A DNA stretch of 64,000 bases from Porticoccaceae bacterium. GTDB taxonomy: Bacteria; Pseudomonadota; Gammaproteobacteria; Pseudomonadales; Porticoccaceae. Below, piece after piece: positions 54,353-64,000 of the stretch. Positions within the stretch are counted from its first letter, which is position 1; each line of letters opens with the position of its first letter. The stretch spans positions 1 to 64,000 of the forward strand of contig JAQXBF010000026.1 of the NCBI GenBank assembly GCA_029252555.1, in the 5' to 3' direction. Made by a program: the position numbers and the translations under genes. The notes beneath the pieces are model-generated. The model was not told where the DNA came from. It saw only the letters and a program-made list of their open reading frames with translations, and did no database searches.

Positions 54353-54742
54353 CTAATTCTTCAAAAACCGATGAATTTGGCGGCGTTGTTTTTTGTTGGG
54401 TCGTTCACTGGCAGGTACTGAGCTATTAAACGCTTTGCGCTCGGCGGCCAACTTTTCGCGCTGTTCAATGCTCTGCTCGGTTTCGCGATACAAATGCTGG
54501 GCTTCAGAGGCACCCCGGCGATGTTCTGACAGCTCTATCACCTCGACGGTTTTCTCATCGTAGCCCTGACGGATCGTCATGATAAGGCCAACTTCCAGCA
54601 CACGGCTGGGTTTGGATTTTTGGCCGTCGATTTGTACCTTACCGCCCTCGATTGCGGCCTTGGCCAGCCCGCGGGTTTTAAAGAATCGCGCTGCCCACAG
54701 CCATTTGTCGATTCGTACTTTGCCCGCGTCAGATTTTTCCAT
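54353..54742 (-). CDS. hslR: Ribosome-associated heat shock protein 15 (S4 domain)
   Basis: 129 residues. The S4 RNA-binding domain is VRIDKWLWAARFFKTRGLAKAAIEGG plus KVQIDGQKSKPSRVLEVG; a basic tail (NKKQRRQIHRFLKN) follows. Hsp15 binds free 50S subunits carrying nascent chains. It overlaps the upstream yrfG by 14 bases. Confidence 0.95.
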   Translation of the reverse strand: MEKSDAGKVRIDKWLWAARFFKTRGLAKAAIEGGKVQIDGQKSKPSRVLEVGLIMTIRQGYDEKTVEVIELSEHRRGASEAQHLYRETEQSIEQREKLAAERKAFNSSVPASERPNKKQRRQIHRFLKN

Positions 54743-55433
54743 GACTATCTTTTGGGTTCCTGAGGTTCAGAATCTGGGCGAACTGCTGGATAGCGGGAAA
54801 CCCAAAATAGGGCCTGGATGCCTGCTGGCTATCCGGCGTTTCTATCGCCAGTAGGTGCCCTATGCCATAGACTTCTGCCGAGCGCAGCACTGGCTCTGAA
54901 TCGTCGATAAACAATGTTCTTGCCGGGTCAAAGGGCATATTTTGTTGCAGTTGCTGCCAGAAATTTTGGTCTTCTTTGGGATAGCCGTAATCATGGGAGG
55001 AAATTACTTTATCTAGCAGAGGCTGGATGTCGGTAACCGAAAACTTAATATCCAGACTATCGCGATGGGCGTTGGTGATAAGCACTCGATCTTTGCCTCG
55101 ATCGCCCAGTGCTTGCAAGAAGTCGATGGTTTGCGGACGCTCACCAATCAAATGCTGAATTTCGCGCTTAAGCCCGATAATATCCATATCCAGCTCCCGG
55201 GACCAAAATTCGGTGCAATACCAGTCCAGGGTACCTTGCTTGTCGGCCAGGCGTTGCTTTATATCTGGAATCGCCTGCTCTATGGGCAGGCCATATTTCT
55301 GGCCGTAGCGCTTGGGCAGATGCTGCAACCAAAAGAAACTATCAAAGTGCAGGTCGAGCAAGGTGCCGTCCATATCCAAAAGGACAGTATCAACCTGGTC
55401 CCAGTTAAACCTGCTTGCCCAGTCAAGTATCAA
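54729..55433 (-). CDS. yrfG: HAD-family nucleotidase YrfG (GMP/IMP nucleotidase-like)
   Basis: 234 residues. DMDGTLLDLHFDSFFWLQHLP provides the nucleophile Asp of HAD motif I; motif II lies in VLITNAHRDSLDIK and the metal-binding motif is FIDDSEPVLRSAE. E. coli YrfG dephosphorylates GMP and IMP. It overlaps both hslR and mrcA by a few bases, so the mrcA-yrfG-hslR-hslO set is tightly packed. Confidence 0.92.
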   Translation of the reverse strand: MILDWASRFNWDQVDTVLLDMDGTLLDLHFDSFFWLQHLPKRYGQKYGLPIEQAIPDIKQRLADKQGTLDWYCTEFWSRELDMDIIGLKREIQHLIGERPQTIDFLQALGDRGKDRVLITNAHRDSLDIKFSVTDIQPLLDKVISSHDYGYPKEDQNFWQQLQQNMPFDPARTLFIDDSEPVLRSAEVYGIGHLLAIETPDSQQASRPYFGFPAIQQFAQILNLRNPKDSHGKI

Positions 55434-57916
55434 AAAAGATCCTCCGGTAATGGGCTGTCCTGTGGCACTAGAGTGCCATTGTCTGGAAGTTCGGCCACAT
55501 TACTCTGCTTGAAAAATTCGAATATCCCCTCTTGGTGGGGGGCGACACGCTCGCCAGTCACAGCATCAATTTTCACCATCACAATGCCATTGGGCTGGGG
55601 CTGAGTTATCTCTGTTTTGCCGTTTAGAGCGCCTCGCATAAAGTCGATCCAGATTGGTAGGGCAGCGGAGCCACCGTATTCGTTGCGGCCTAGGAGGCTA
55701 TTGTCGTCGAAGCCAACCCAGGTAGTGGTAACCAAATGGGGTGAATAGCCAGAGAACCAAGCGTCTCTAGGGCCATTGGTAGTGCCTGTTTTGCCTGCCA
55801 AGTCGGAGCGCTCTAGGACCTTGGCTTTAACCCCGGTGCCCCGCAAAATAACATCTTTCAGCATAGAGTCGATTAAGAAGGCGCTCTGTTCATCAATTAC
55901 CCGTTTGGCCGGCACAGTCTCAATGATATCGGTATTTTGTAGTGCTTGAGCAATGGCCTCCCAACTGTCTTGGTCGGTATCTGCCAAAGATTCTTGAGCG
56001 AGATTGGTAAGTAGCTCCTCGAGCTGAAGATCGACACTAAGTTCCGAGCTGGCCGCGGACTCTGCACTGCTATTACAGGGGTCACAAACCGTCTCTGGGC
56101 TGGCTTGGAAAATAACATGACCATCTCGGTCGATAACTTTGTCGAGAATATAGGGTTGTACCTGATAGCCGCCATTGGCAAATACCGCATAGCCGCCGGC
56201 AATTTGCAGAGGTGTTAGGGCATGGCTGCCCAAAGCCAGTGATAGATCCAGGGGCATCTCGCTAGTATCAAAACCAAAGGCCTGCAGCCCTTCTAGGGTG
56301 CGGTCAATACCCATGCGCCGCAATAGGCGAATGGAGACCAGATTGCGAGATCGATACAGGGCCTCTCGGAGACGAGTGGGGCCATAAAATTTTCCCCCAT
56401 CGTTCTCTGGCCGCCAGAGATCTTCGAGTTTGCTATCGTTGAACACCACCGGTGCATCGTTAATCAGAGATGCTGGAGTAAAGCCATTGCGCAGCGCGGT
56501 GGTGTAAATGAAGGGCTTGAAGTTAGAGCCTGGCTGACGGGTGGCCTGAGTGACTCGATTAAAGCGACTCTGGCGGTAATCAAAGCCACCTACTAAGGCT
56601 CGAATACCACCGTTTTCTGGTGCCAGAGCAACCATAGCAGCTTGGGCTATTGGCAGTTGCCCAAGAGTTACCCTGCTATTTTCATGGCGCTGGATGCGGA
56701 TTAAATCCCCGGGGCTAAACAGGTCCAGTGCTGAAGTAATAGGTGCGGTGCGAGCATTAACGGTTTTGTAGGTTCTGAGCTCCTCTAGGCCATCCATCCA
56801 ATTCAATGGCAGATTCAGGCCGTCTCTAGTCAGCAGTATAAGATGGTCATCTAGAACCTCCGTGACTATAGCGGGCTCAAGACCACCGTAGACCTTTGCT
56901 CGCAGAGCTTCAGGCCAGTCCTCTTCCAGCAGAGCCGACTGCTCGACACCCCTGTAACCATGACGATTATCATAGGCGATGATACCCGCTTGCAGAGCTT
57001 CTACTGCATGGCTTTGCATATTAGAGTCGAGAGTAGTGATAGCGGTATAGCCCTCGGTGTAGGCTTGCAGGCCAAATTTGTCGATCACCTGCTGGCGTAC
57101 CATCTCGGCTGCATAGGCTGCATCAAGTTCTGAAATTGAGCCATGATAAGAGGCATTGTCTTCCTCGTTGATGGCTTGCTGATACTGCACCTGATCTATA
57201 TTGCCCAGAGATAGCATGCGCCCAAGAATCCAGTCGCGCCGCACCATGGCTCTTTCGGTATTGGCTAGGGGGTTGTATCTGGAGGGGGCTTTGGGTAAGC
57301 CTGCTATGGTAGCTATCTCTGCCAGGCTGAGCTGATCCAGAGTTTTGCCATAGTAGACCTGCGCTGCAGCGCCCACACCATAGGCGCGGTTACCCATATA
57401 AATTTTGTTGGTGTATAGAGACAGAATCTCCTCTTTGCTCAGCTCTTCTTCGATTCTGAAGGACAGCAGTATTTCATTGAATTTACGGGTGAATTCCTGG
57501 CGCTTACTGAGGAAGAAGTTCCGCGCAACCTGCATGGTAATAGTGCTACCACCGCTGCGAATAGAGCCCGTGGTAATCAACTCAACCGCTGCCCGAGCCA
57601 AACCAGAGATCACAATGCCTTTGTGCTCGAAGAAACTATCATCTTCTGCCGCCAAGAATGCATCGATCATGGGTTGGGGTATTTCGTCAAAGCTAACGGG
57701 TGAACGCTTCTTTTCACCGAATTCTGCAATGACTTTCAAATCTTGTGAATGAATGCGCAGTGGAATTTGTAACTCGATTTCCTTTAGTTCCTCGACTGAT
57801 GGTAATTTTGGGCTAAGGTACAGATACAAACAGGAGACCACCAGGAGAAATCCACCGGTCCCTAGTATGGCCAGAATCGACAGATTCTTAAGTAATTTAC
57901 GTTTTTTTATGGACAC
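55430..57916 (-). CDS. mrcA: Penicillin-binding protein 1A (bifunctional)
   Basis: 828 residues from GTG at 57916, which starts the basic stretch before the membrane anchor (KNLSILAILGTGGFLLVVSCLYLYL). A -10 hexamer just upstream argues against an earlier start. Glycosyltransferase motif: AAEDDSFFEHKGIVISG. Transpeptidase motifs: RQPGSNFKPFIYT (catalytic Ser), SRN in ALYRSRNLVSIR, and LAGKTGTTNGPRDAWF. It polymerises and cross-links peptidoglycan. Divergent orientation to the pilM position is the Pseudomonas arrangement. Confidence 0.96.
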   Translation of the reverse strand: MSIKKRKLLKNLSILAILGTGGFLLVVSCLYLYLSPKLPSVEELKEIELQIPLRIHSQDLKVIAEFGEKKRSPVSFDEIPQPMIDAFLAAEDDSFFEHKGIVISGLARAAVELITTGSIRSGGSTITMQVARNFFLSKRQEFTRKFNEILLSFRIEEELSKEEILSLYTNKIYMGNRAYGVGAAAQVYYGKTLDQLSLAEIATIAGLPKAPSRYNPLANTERAMVRRDWILGRMLSLGNIDQVQYQQAINEEDNASYHGSISELDAAYAAEMVRQQVIDKFGLQAYTEGYTAITTLDSNMQSHAVEALQAGIIAYDNRHGYRGVEQSALLEEDWPEALRAKVYGGLEPAIVTEVLDDHLILLTRDGLNLPLNWMDGLEELRTYKTVNARTAPITSALDLFSPGDLIRIQRHENSRVTLGQLPIAQAAMVALAPENGGIRALVGGFDYRQSRFNRVTQATRQPGSNFKPFIYTTALRNGFTPASLINDAPVVFNDSKLEDLWRPENDGGKFYGPTRLREALYRSRNLVSIRLLRRMGIDRTLEGLQAFGFDTSEMPLDLSLALGSHALTPLQIAGGYAVFANGGYQVQPYILDKVIDRDGHVIFQASPETVCDPCNSSAESAASSELSVDLQLEELLTNLAQESLADTDQDSWEAIAQALQNTDIIETVPAKRVIDEQSAFLIDSMLKDVILRGTGVKAKVLERSDLAGKTGTTNGPRDAWFSGYSPHLVTTTWVGFDDNSLLGRNEYGGSAALPIWIDFMRGALNGKTEITQPQPNGIVMVKIDAVTGERVAPHQEGIFEFFKQSNVAELPDNGTLVPQDSPLPEDLF

Positions 57917-57946
57917 TATTTTCAGGCACCAGAAAAATGAGCGTCT

Positions 57947-57952
57947 ATTATA
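57947..57952 (-). promoter_or_regulatory. -10 element for mrcA
   Basis: TATAAT on the minus strand, 30 bases before the GTG start; no good -35 is seen at 17 bases (TGCACT). Confidence 0.35.
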
Positions 57953-58054
57953 AGGTGTAGAGAATGTGAAGTGCATCATTTGCACAGTTAGCAAACATCG
58001 TTAATGTCATTTCTCGCCTAGGACGGCCCAATTTACAAGGATGATAGCTAAGTA

Positions 58055-58111
58055 ATGAGCTTTTTAGACTTCTTATCAAAACCAACCAAACCGCTTGTGG
58101 GGCTCGATTGA
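58055..58111 (+). pseudogene. pilM: Remnant 5' end of pilM
   Basis: ATG (58055) opens 18 codons, MSFLDFLSKPTKPLVGLD, then TGA. The pattern (short hydrophobic N-terminus, Lys/Pro, LVGLD) matches the start of PilM proteins, which continue DISSTSVKLLEL; here the gene stops exactly after the Asp. It has a plausible ribosome site (AAGGA) and lies where pilM always sits, divergent to mrcA. The sequence then continues, in another frame, as the pilQ 3' end. The rest of pilM has been deleted. Confidence 0.8.
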
Positions 58112-58337
58112 TATTACTCGCATAGAAACCCAGGCTTTGATTGGAGATGGGCAGACTGCAGTCTTGGGAGGTATTTTTCAGACTGAGGAAGTTAATGGTA
58201 CAGAGAAGGTACCTATGCTGGGAGATATACCATTTTTGGGTAAGCTTTTCAGAAATGACCTGCGTAATACCGAAAAACGTGAAATAATCATATTTATAAT
58301 ACGTAAAATAATTGATGATAATCTTCTGGATCGATGA
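58107..58337 (+). pseudogene. pilQ: Remnant 3' end of pilQ (type IV pilus secretin)
   Basis: About 76 codons remain: IDITRIETQALIGDGQTAVL, then GGIF, KVPMLGDIPFLGKLF and REIIIFIIRKI. This is the C-terminal secretin core of PilQ (VPxLGDIPxLGxLF). The normal protein has several hundred more residues. The frame is uninterrupted to the TGA, which overlaps the aroK ATG (ATGA), the normal pilQ-aroK coupling. No valid start codon or ribosome site belongs to it. The junction with the pilM remnant is at about 58104-58110. Confidence 0.9.
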
Positions 58338-58852
58338 GCGAACAGCATATTTTTCTAGTCGGCCCCATGGGGGCCGGCAAATCTACAATTGGTAGACACC
58401 TTGCCGCTTTCTTAAATCGTCCTTTTTTTGATATAGACAATGAAATTGAAGCCCGCACTGGCGCTGATATTCAATGGATATTTGATATGGAAGGCGAAGA
58501 GGGATTCCGCGCGCGGGAAACCAAAGCGCTAATGCAGCTCATCGAAAATGACTCGTCTTCCGTGATAGCCACTGGGGGCGGGATTATTCTGCGGCCAGAA
58601 AATCGCGCGGCGTTAAGAGAAAATGGCCAGGTGATCTACCTTTCGGCGACCAAAGAGCAACTCTACGAAAGAACACGCAAAGACAAAAACAGGCCATTGC
58701 TGCAGGTTGATAATCGGCGGGACGTTATAGATCAGTTGGTTGAAAAGCGTGACCCGCTCTATCGAGATATTGCCGACCTAGTTTTCCCCTCCGGTTCTGT
58801 TGTGCCGGGGAAATTGGCAAAAAGTCTCGCCGAAGCACTTGCGGCGCTTTGA
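58334..58852 (+). CDS. aroK: Shikimate kinase
   Basis: 172 residues. P-loop GPMGAGKSTIGR, the shikimate-binding FFDIDNEIEARTGADIQWIF, and GGGIILRPENRAALRENG are intact. It phosphorylates shikimate in aromatic amino acid synthesis. Translation was originally coupled to pilQ; after the deletion it is probably driven by the old pilM promoter region. Confidence 0.96.
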   Translation: MSEQHIFLVGPMGAGKSTIGRHLAAFLNRPFFDIDNEIEARTGADIQWIFDMEGEEGFRARETKALMQLIENDSSSVIATGGGIILRPENRAALRENGQVIYLSATKEQLYERTRKDKNRPLLQVDNRRDVIDQLVEKRDPLYRDIADLVFPSGSVVPGKLAKSLAEALAAL

Positions 58853-58911
58853 TAATTCCCTTGGCCTAAGCATAATGTGCGCTCAGCAAACTGTTTAGAG
58901 CCCACAACCCC

Positions 58912-60003
58912 ATGAACCCATCAGCTACTACAGCTAGTGCAATCTCCCTTAACGTCGATCTTGGCGATAGAAGCTATCCTATCCATATTGGCTCAGGGCA
59001 AATTTCTGCGGCGAATATTGCCCAGTATATTCAGGGGAAAAAGGCGCTTATTGTTACCAACACCAGTATCGCGCCTCTCTATCTTCGAGCATTGACTGAT
59101 CAGTTGCAGGGCGTGCAAATTGACAAAGTTATTCTTGAAGACGGTGAGCAGTACAAGAATCTTGAAAACCTCAATAAGATATTTACTGCAATGATTGAAG
59201 GTCAACATGACCGCAAGACCACTCTGATTGCTTTGGGTGGGGGGGTTGTAGGCGATATGACCGGTTTTGCCGCGGCCTCATATCAGCGCGGTGTGCCTTT
59301 TATTCAGGTGCCTACCACATTGCTGGCTCAGGTAGATTCCTCTGTGGGAGGCAAAACTGCCGTCAATCACAGCCTGGGCAAAAATATGATAGGGGCATTT
59401 TATCAGCCTCAAGCGGTGATTATAGACACCGATACATTGTCGACATTGCCTGATCGCGAGTTTCGCGCCGGTCTGGCTGAAGTGATTAAGTATGGTTTGA
59501 TTGCTGATGCTGAATTTTTTGCCTGGTTAGAGCAGAACGCTCAGGCTTTGCTTGATCGTGATAGCAAGGCGCTGGCTTATGCCATTCAGCGATCCTGTAT
59601 CAATAAAGCCGAGGTTGTGAGTGCCGATGAGACTGAGCAGGGCATTAGGGCTATTCTCAATCTGGGCCACACCTTTGGTCATGCTATTGAAACATTCCAG
59701 CAATACCGTGGCTGGCTTCATGGCGAGGCTGTTGCCGTGGGCATGGTAATGGCTGCTCAGCTATCTGCATTGGCTGGCAATATGGCTGCTGAGGATGTTG
59801 AGCGGACCAAGAATCTGATAGCGCTCTGTGGTCTCCCAACCCAGTTCCCAGAGAATATGAGTCGCGATGATTTTATGGCCCTGATGGTTCGCGATAAAAA
59901 GGTTCTCGACGGGCAATTGCGATTGGTTTTGCTTAAAGGCATTGGTTTTGCGACGGTAAGTGCTGATTTTGAGTTGAACTGGTTAGAGCAGGTTCTTACC
60001 TAG
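58912..60003 (+). CDS. aroB: 3-dehydroquinate synthase
   Basis: 363 residues. NAD-binding [41 protein letters not shown], and the metal-binding HTFGHAIET and HGEAVAVGM motifs are all present. It closes the ring in the second step of the shikimate pathway. The aroK-aroB pair is conserved; here gltB follows directly with no damX-like gene between. Confidence 0.97.
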   Translation: MNPSATTASAISLNVDLGDRSYPIHIGSGQISAANIAQYIQGKKALIVTNTSIAPLYLRALTDQLQGVQIDKVILEDGEQYKNLENLNKIFTAMIEGQHDRKTTLIALGGGVVGDMTGFAAASYQRGVPFIQVPTTLLAQVDSSVGGKTAVNHSLGKNMIGAFYQPQAVIIDTDTLSTLPDREFRAGLAEVIKYGLIADAEFFAWLEQNAQALLDRDSKALAYAIQRSCINKAEVVSADETEQGIRAILNLGHTFGHAIETFQQYRGWLHGEAVAVGMVMAAQLSALAGNMAAEDVERTKNLIALCGLPTQFPENMSRDDFMALMVRDKKVLDGQLRLVLLKGIGFATVSADFELNWLEQVLT

Positions 60004-60208
60004 GCTTGCAACGGCTGACCCCAGACTCTCCCTAGGTTTTTCCGAAAAAAATTTACCCTGAAGTAGTCCAAACCCTGGTTATAGTGGGTATAACTCGTTG
60101 TCGAACATGCTCCCAAAGTGTAAAGTAAAGGGCTTTGTCCGATTGCGCAGACTTTCTGTTCATCCATCCATCAATACTTTTTTTGACAGGTCTACTGTGG
60201 GTTTAAAT

Positions 60209-63200
60209 ATGACTCAAAGCTTATGTCGGCTCGACGATTTTAAAGACAACTGTGGTTTTGGCCTGATAGCCCAAGTTAAGGGTGTCACCAGCCACAAGCT
60301 GTTGCAGAACGCGATTCAGGCTCTGACCTGCATGACGCACCGTGGTGGTGTGGCAGCTGACGGCAAGACCGGCGATGGCTGTGGCCTGCTGATGCAGAAG
60401 CCTGACAGCTTCCTGCGCACTGTTGTGAAAGATGGCCTGCAACTAGAGTTACCTGAATCCTATGCTGTGGGCGCCGTGATGATGAGCTCCGATGCGGTTG
60501 AGCGCAGCGCAGCAAAATCTATTCTTGAAGAAGAGCTGGTTAAGCAGGGTTTAACCATAGTGGGCTGGCGTGAAGTGCCTACAGACGATAGCTGTCTGGG
60601 GCCGATTGCGCTGGAGTCTCTGCCTGCCTTTGAGCAAGTATTTATTTCTCCAGGAGAGATTGCTGACGAGCAGAAATTTACTGCCAGGCTGTATATGGGT
60701 CGGCGTAAAGCAGAGCAACGCCTCGAGGCTGATGACAGCTTTCATATAGCTAGTCTTGGCACCAATGTTCTCAGCTACAAAGGCCTTATGATGCCGGTTG
60801 ATCTGCCGGGCTTCTATTTGGATTTGGCCGATGAGCGTTTGGAAACGGCCATTTGTGTGTTCCACCAGCGTTTCTCTACCAATACTATGCCTAAGTGGCC
60901 ATTGGCACAGCCATTCCGCATGCTGGCCCACAATGGTGAAATCAATACTATTATGGGCAACAGAAACTGGTCTGTGGCTCGCACTCCCAAGTACAAAACA
61001 GACCTGCTGCCAGACTTGTTAGAAGCGACTCCATTAGTCAACCGTACTGGTTCTGACTCCTCAAGCTTGGATAATATGCTTGAGATGTTGGTCACTGGCG
61101 GTATGGACTTACATCTGGCTGTGCGCAGTCTGGTGCCCCCCGCTTGGCAGAATGTTGAAGACCGCGACCCCAATCATCGTGCCCTCTACGATTATTTATC
61201 CATGCACCAAGAACCTTGGGATGGTCCTGCGGGGCTAGTGATTACCGATGGTCGTTACGCTGTCTGCACTCTGGACCGCAATGGCTTGCGACCCTCTCGT
61301 TGGGTGATGACCGATGACGATGTGATTACCGTAGCATCTGAGGTTGGCGTCTATGATTATGAGCCGGAAAATGTTGTGGCCAAAGGTCGCCTTGGGCCCG
61401 GTGACATAATGTCGATCGATACTCAGGAAGGGCGTATTCTATTCCGAGATGAGATCGAAGATCAGCTGGCAGCTCGCCATCCCTACAAAAAATGGCTCAG
61501 CGAAGGCCGCTTTGCCATAGAGTCTAGCTTTGCGACAGATAGTCTTGATATTGAAGGCACATTGACTCGGGAACAAATTAAAACCTACATGAAGATGTTC
61601 CAGATCTCCTTTGAGGAGCGAGATCAGGTGCTGCGGCCACTGGCCGAAGGTGGTCAAGAGGCCGTGGGGTCTATGGGTGATGATACGCCCATGGCGGTGC
61701 TGTCGACCAAGCAGCGCAATCTATTTGATTTTTTCCGTCAGCAATTTGCTCAGGTTACTAACCCGCCAATAGATCCCTTGCGGGAGGCTGTGGTGATGTC
61801 TCTTGGCGTAGAACTGGGCCGCGAGGGCAGCATCTTTAAAGAGAAGTCTTATTTGGGCCAGCGAATTGGTTTATCTAGCCCAGTGCTGTCGCCACGGAAA
61901 TACTACGCTCTAAAGAACAACGAATATGACGAGTTTCAGGTAAAGAAATTTGATTTAAATTATGACCCTGAAAACGAGAACCTCAAGCAGGGCGTTCTGC
62001 GTATCTGCGAAGAAGTCGAGGCCTCTGTTCGTAGTGGAACTGTGGTCTGCATCCTTTCTGATCACAATATAGTCGAAGGCAAGTTGCCTATCCATTCATT
62101 GCTTGCGGTGGGTGCAGTGCACAACCACCTGATTGAGAAAGGTGTGCGCTGTGATGCCAATCTTGTCGCCAGTACAGGTTACGCCCGTGATTCCCATCAG
62201 GTGGCTACCTTGATTGGTTGTGGCGCTTCTCTGGTGTACCCGTACCTTAGCTATCATGTCCTCTGTGATCTGATTAGCAGCGGTGAGTTGCTGGTGGATG
62301 TTGATACCGCCTTTAAGCAGTATCGCAAAGGAATTAATAAAGGCCTGCTGAAAATTCTATCCAAGATGGGTATTTCAACCATCGCGTCTTATCGTGGAGC
62401 GCTGCTGTTTGAGGCCATCGGATTGCACTCAGAAATTATTGAGCAATGTTTCCCCGGTTTGATCAGTCGCGTGCAGGGCGCCACCTTTGCTGACTTCGAA
62501 CAGGATCAGGCAGAACTGGCAAAAATCGCCTGGAAGCTGCGCAAGCCGATCAGCCCAGGTGGATTATTAAAATACGTTCATGGTCAGGAGTATCACGCCT
62601 ACAACCCGGATGTTGTGCAGACTATGCACAAGGCAGTGCAAAACAATGATTACAAAGCCTGGAAAGACTATGCCAGTTTGGTAAATACCAGACCAGCGGC
62701 AACACTGCGGGATTTGCTGTCGATAAATAGCAGCGCAAAAGCGATTGATCTGGCCGATGTTGAGCCAATGGAAGCGATAGTTAAGCGCTTTGACTCCGCA
62801 GGTATGTCTCTGGGTGCTCTGTCGCCCGAGGCCCATGAGTCTCTTGCAGAGGCAATGAATAATCTCGGTGGACGATCTAATTCTGGTGAGGGCGGTGAAG
62901 ATCCCGCTCGATACGGTACCATTAGATCATCCAAGATTAAGCAGGTGGCCTCTGGTCGCTTTGGCGTCACCCCAGCTTATCTATCCAATGCCGAAGTGAT
63001 ACAAATTAAAGTAGCTCAGGGTGCGAAGCCCGGAGAGGGCGGACAGTTGCCCGGTGGCAAGGTCAATGCATTGATTGCGCGACTGCGCTACTCAGTGCCG
63101 GGAGTGACTTTAATATCGCCTCCACCGCACCATGATATTTACTCCATTGAAGATTTGGCCCAGCTGATTTTTGACCTTAAACAGGTTAACCCCAGTGCAC

Positions 63201-64000
63201 TGGTGTCAGTGAAGCTGGTATCCCGTCCAGGTGTGGGTACTATTGCGGCTGGTGTGGCCAAAGCCTACGCCGACCTGATTACTATCTCTGGCTACGACGG
63301 TGGCACAGCAGCTAGCCCGATTAGCTCGATTCGCCATGCGGGTTCCCCATGGGAGCTCGGGCTCACAGAGACCCACCAAACACTGCGCGCTAACGATCTG
63401 CGTGACAAAGTGCGAGTGCAAACTGATGGCGGTTTAAAGACGGGTCTGGATGTAGTGAAAGCTGCGATCCTGGGCGCCGAGAGCTTTGGCTTTGGCACCG
63501 GCCCCATGGTTGCACTGGGTTGTAAATACCTGCGTATCTGTCACCTCAATAACTGCGCCACTGGCGTGGCTACCCAGGATGATCGCCTGCGCAATGATCA
63601 TTACCGTGGCACCGTGGCAATGGCGACTAACTTCTTTAAATTTGTGGCCATGGAAACTCGCGAGTGGTTGGCGGCGTTGGGTGTGCGTTCTTTAGAGGAG
63701 CTGATTGGTCGTGTGGACTTGCTAGAGGTACTGACGGGCACCACCAGCAAGCAGCAAAATCTTGATCTCAGCCCATTGATTGAAGATCGGCCAGAGATTG
63801 CCGGCAAGCCCCAATACTGTATTGAGCCCAAGAATGAACCCTTCGATAAAGGCCTTTTAGCAGAACGGATGGTTGTAGATGCATTACCAGCCATTGAAGC
63901 TCAGGCTGGGGCGGCTTTCGACTATGAAGTGGGAAACTGCGACCGTTCAATTGGCGCCCGCCTGTCTGGTGAAATCGCCAAACGTTATGGCAACACAGGT
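60209..64000 (+). CDS. gltB: Glutamate synthase [NADPH] large subunit, 3'-truncated by the window
   Basis: 1264 codons from ATG 60209 to the window end with no stop; the full protein is about 1480-1500 residues. A 14-residue propeptide precedes the catalytic Cys15 in [13 protein letters not shown], which becomes the N-terminal nucleophile of the glutaminase domain. The synthase domain contains [20 protein letters not shown], the loop [26 protein letters not shown] and the 3Fe-4S cluster region [20 protein letters not shown]. It makes two glutamates from 2-oxoglutarate and glutamine. gltD is expected after the window. Confidence 0.97.
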   Translation, partial: MTQSLCRLDDFKDNCGFGLIAQVKGVTSHKLLQNAIQALTCMTHRGGVAADGKTGDGCGLLMQKPDSFLRTVVKDGLQLELPESYAVGAVMMSSDAVERSAAKSILEEELVKQGLTIVGWREVPTDDSCLGPIALESLPAFEQVFISPGEIADEQKFTARLYMGRRKAEQRLEADDSFHIASLGTNVLSYKGLMMPVDLPGFYLDLADERLETAICVFHQRFSTNTMPKWPLAQPFRMLAHNGEINTIMGNRNWSVARTPKYKTDLLPDLLEATPLVNRTGSDSSSLDNMLEMLVTGGMDLHLAVRSLVPPAWQNVEDRDPNHRALYDYLSMHQEPWDGPAGLVITDGRYAVCTLDRNGLRPSRWVMTDDDVITVASEVGVYDYEPENVVAKGRLGPGDIMSIDTQEGRILFRDEIEDQLAARHPYKKWLSEGRFAIESSFATDSLDIEGTLTREQIKTYMKMFQISFEERDQVLRPLAEGGQEAVGSMGDDTPMAVLSTKQRNLFDFFRQQFAQVTNPPIDPLREAVVMSLGVELGREGSIFKEKSYLGQRIGLSSPVLSPRKYYALKNNEYDEFQVKKFDLNYDPENENLKQGVLRICEEVEASVRSGTVVCILSDHNIVEGKLPIHSLLAVGAVHNHLIEKGVRCDANLVASTGYARDSHQVATLIGCGASLVYPYLSYHVLCDLISSGELLVDVDTAFKQYRKGINKGLLKILSKMGISTIASYRGALLFEAIGLHSEIIEQCFPGLISRVQGATFADFEQDQAELAKIAWKLRKPISPGGLLKYVHGQEYHAYNPDVVQTMHKAVQNNDYKAWKDYASLVNTRPAATLRDLLSINSSAKAIDLADVEPMEAIVKRFDSAGMSLGALSPEAHESLAEAMNNLGGRSNSGEGGEDPARYGTIRSSKIKQVASGRFGVTPAYLSNAEVIQIKVAQGAKPGEGGQLPGGKVNALIARLRYSVPGVTLISPPPHHDIYSIEDLAQLIFDLKQVNPSALVSVKLVSRPGVGTIAAGVAKAYADLITISGYDGGTAASPISSIRHAGSPWELGLTETHQTLRANDLRDKVRVQTDGGLKTGLDVVKAAILGAESFGFGTGPMVALGCKYLRICHLNNCATGVATQDDRLRNDHYRGTVAMATNFFKFVAMETREWLAALGVRSLEELIGRVDLLEVLTGTTSKQQNLDLSPLIEDRPEIAGKPQYCIEPKNEPFDKGLLAERMVVDALPAIEAQAGAAFDYEVGNCDRSIGARLSGEIAKRYGNTG

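Noticed and set aside
58095-58337. Treating the pilQ tail as a genuine small 80-codon gene starting at TTG
   Set aside because: The TTG lies inside the pilM remnant, there is no ribosome site, and the sequence is only the last part of a secretin.
1-64000. CRISPR arrays, tRNA or rRNA genes, transposases, phage or toxin-antitoxin systems
   Set aside because: None was recognised by reading spacers and frames; a tRNA or small RNA could still be missed without a covariance-model scan.

Overview
The window looks like a chromosome segment of a marine-type gammaproteobacterium, probably near the Cellvibrionales/SAR92-like groups. The evidence is gene order: the right two thirds follow blocks known from Pseudomonas (ygfZ/sdhE/ygfX-nadB-rpoE-rseABC-mucD-lepA-lepB-rnc-era-recO-acpS; cysM-mazG; adk-tsaB; pckA-hslO-hslR-yrfG; mrcA|pil|aroK-aroB-gltB). 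Base composition is moderate throughout. Genus-level placement is an inference. No rRNA, tRNA, CRISPR array, insertion sequence or phage gene was seen, and no gap between genes exceeds 300 bases.

Region 1 (1-23317) is an accessory catabolic island. It holds the end of an acyl-CoA dehydrogenase, three SDR dehydrogenases, a P450cam-like cytochrome P450 and a putidaredoxin-like ferredoxin, two Rieske oxygenases and a small Rieske ferredoxin, two SnoaL-like and two ABM-domain small proteins, an SRPBCC protein, a ThuA-like protein, three paralogous zinc-free MDR reductases, an HSL-type esterase, a thiolase-fold protein paired with a DUF35 protein, and a complete 2-oxoacid (acetoin-type) dehydrogenase complex. 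A nine-gene minus-strand operon (22746 down to 13434) links E1alpha-E1beta-E2-E3 with DUF35, the thiolase-fold protein, a Rieske oxygenase, its ferredoxin and an MDR reductase. The likely theme is oxygenase-initiated breakdown of an alicyclic, terpenoid or steroid-like compound to acyl-CoA units; the substrate cannot be read from sequence.

Region 2 (23516-31953) holds ordinary genes: cytochrome c, heme A synthase (COX15/CtaA), a MATE exporter, ung, an MFS transporter flanked by dispersed repeats, a PGPGW-like membrane protein, ygfZ, sdhE, ygfX and nadB.

Region 3 (32122-51645) begins with the sigma-E envelope-stress operon (rpoE-rseA-rseB-rseC-mucD) and continues with translation, cell-wall and metabolism genes: lepA, lepB, a broken DUF4845 gene, rnc, era, recO, acpS, cysM, mazG, adk, a histone-H1-like Lys/Ala-rich protein, tsaB, uppP, a hydroxyisobutyrate-dehydrogenase-like enzyme, an M18 aminopeptidase, trpS and a lipoprotein cytochrome c5. 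Several neighbours expected from the Pseudomonas order are absent: pdxJ between recO and acpS, and rlmD-relA between cysM and mazG.

Region 4 (51740-64000) carries pckA, hslO, hslR, yrfG and mrcA on the minus strand, then aroK, aroB and the first 1264 codons of gltB on the plus strand. Between mrcA and aroK, where pilMNOPQ normally sits, only the first 18 codons of a pilM-like gene and about the last 76 codons of pilQ remain, joined out of frame. This is the scar of a deletion that removed the type IV pilus alignment/secretin operon. Together with the DUF4845 pseudogene and the missing neighbours, it suggests a genome undergoing gene loss.
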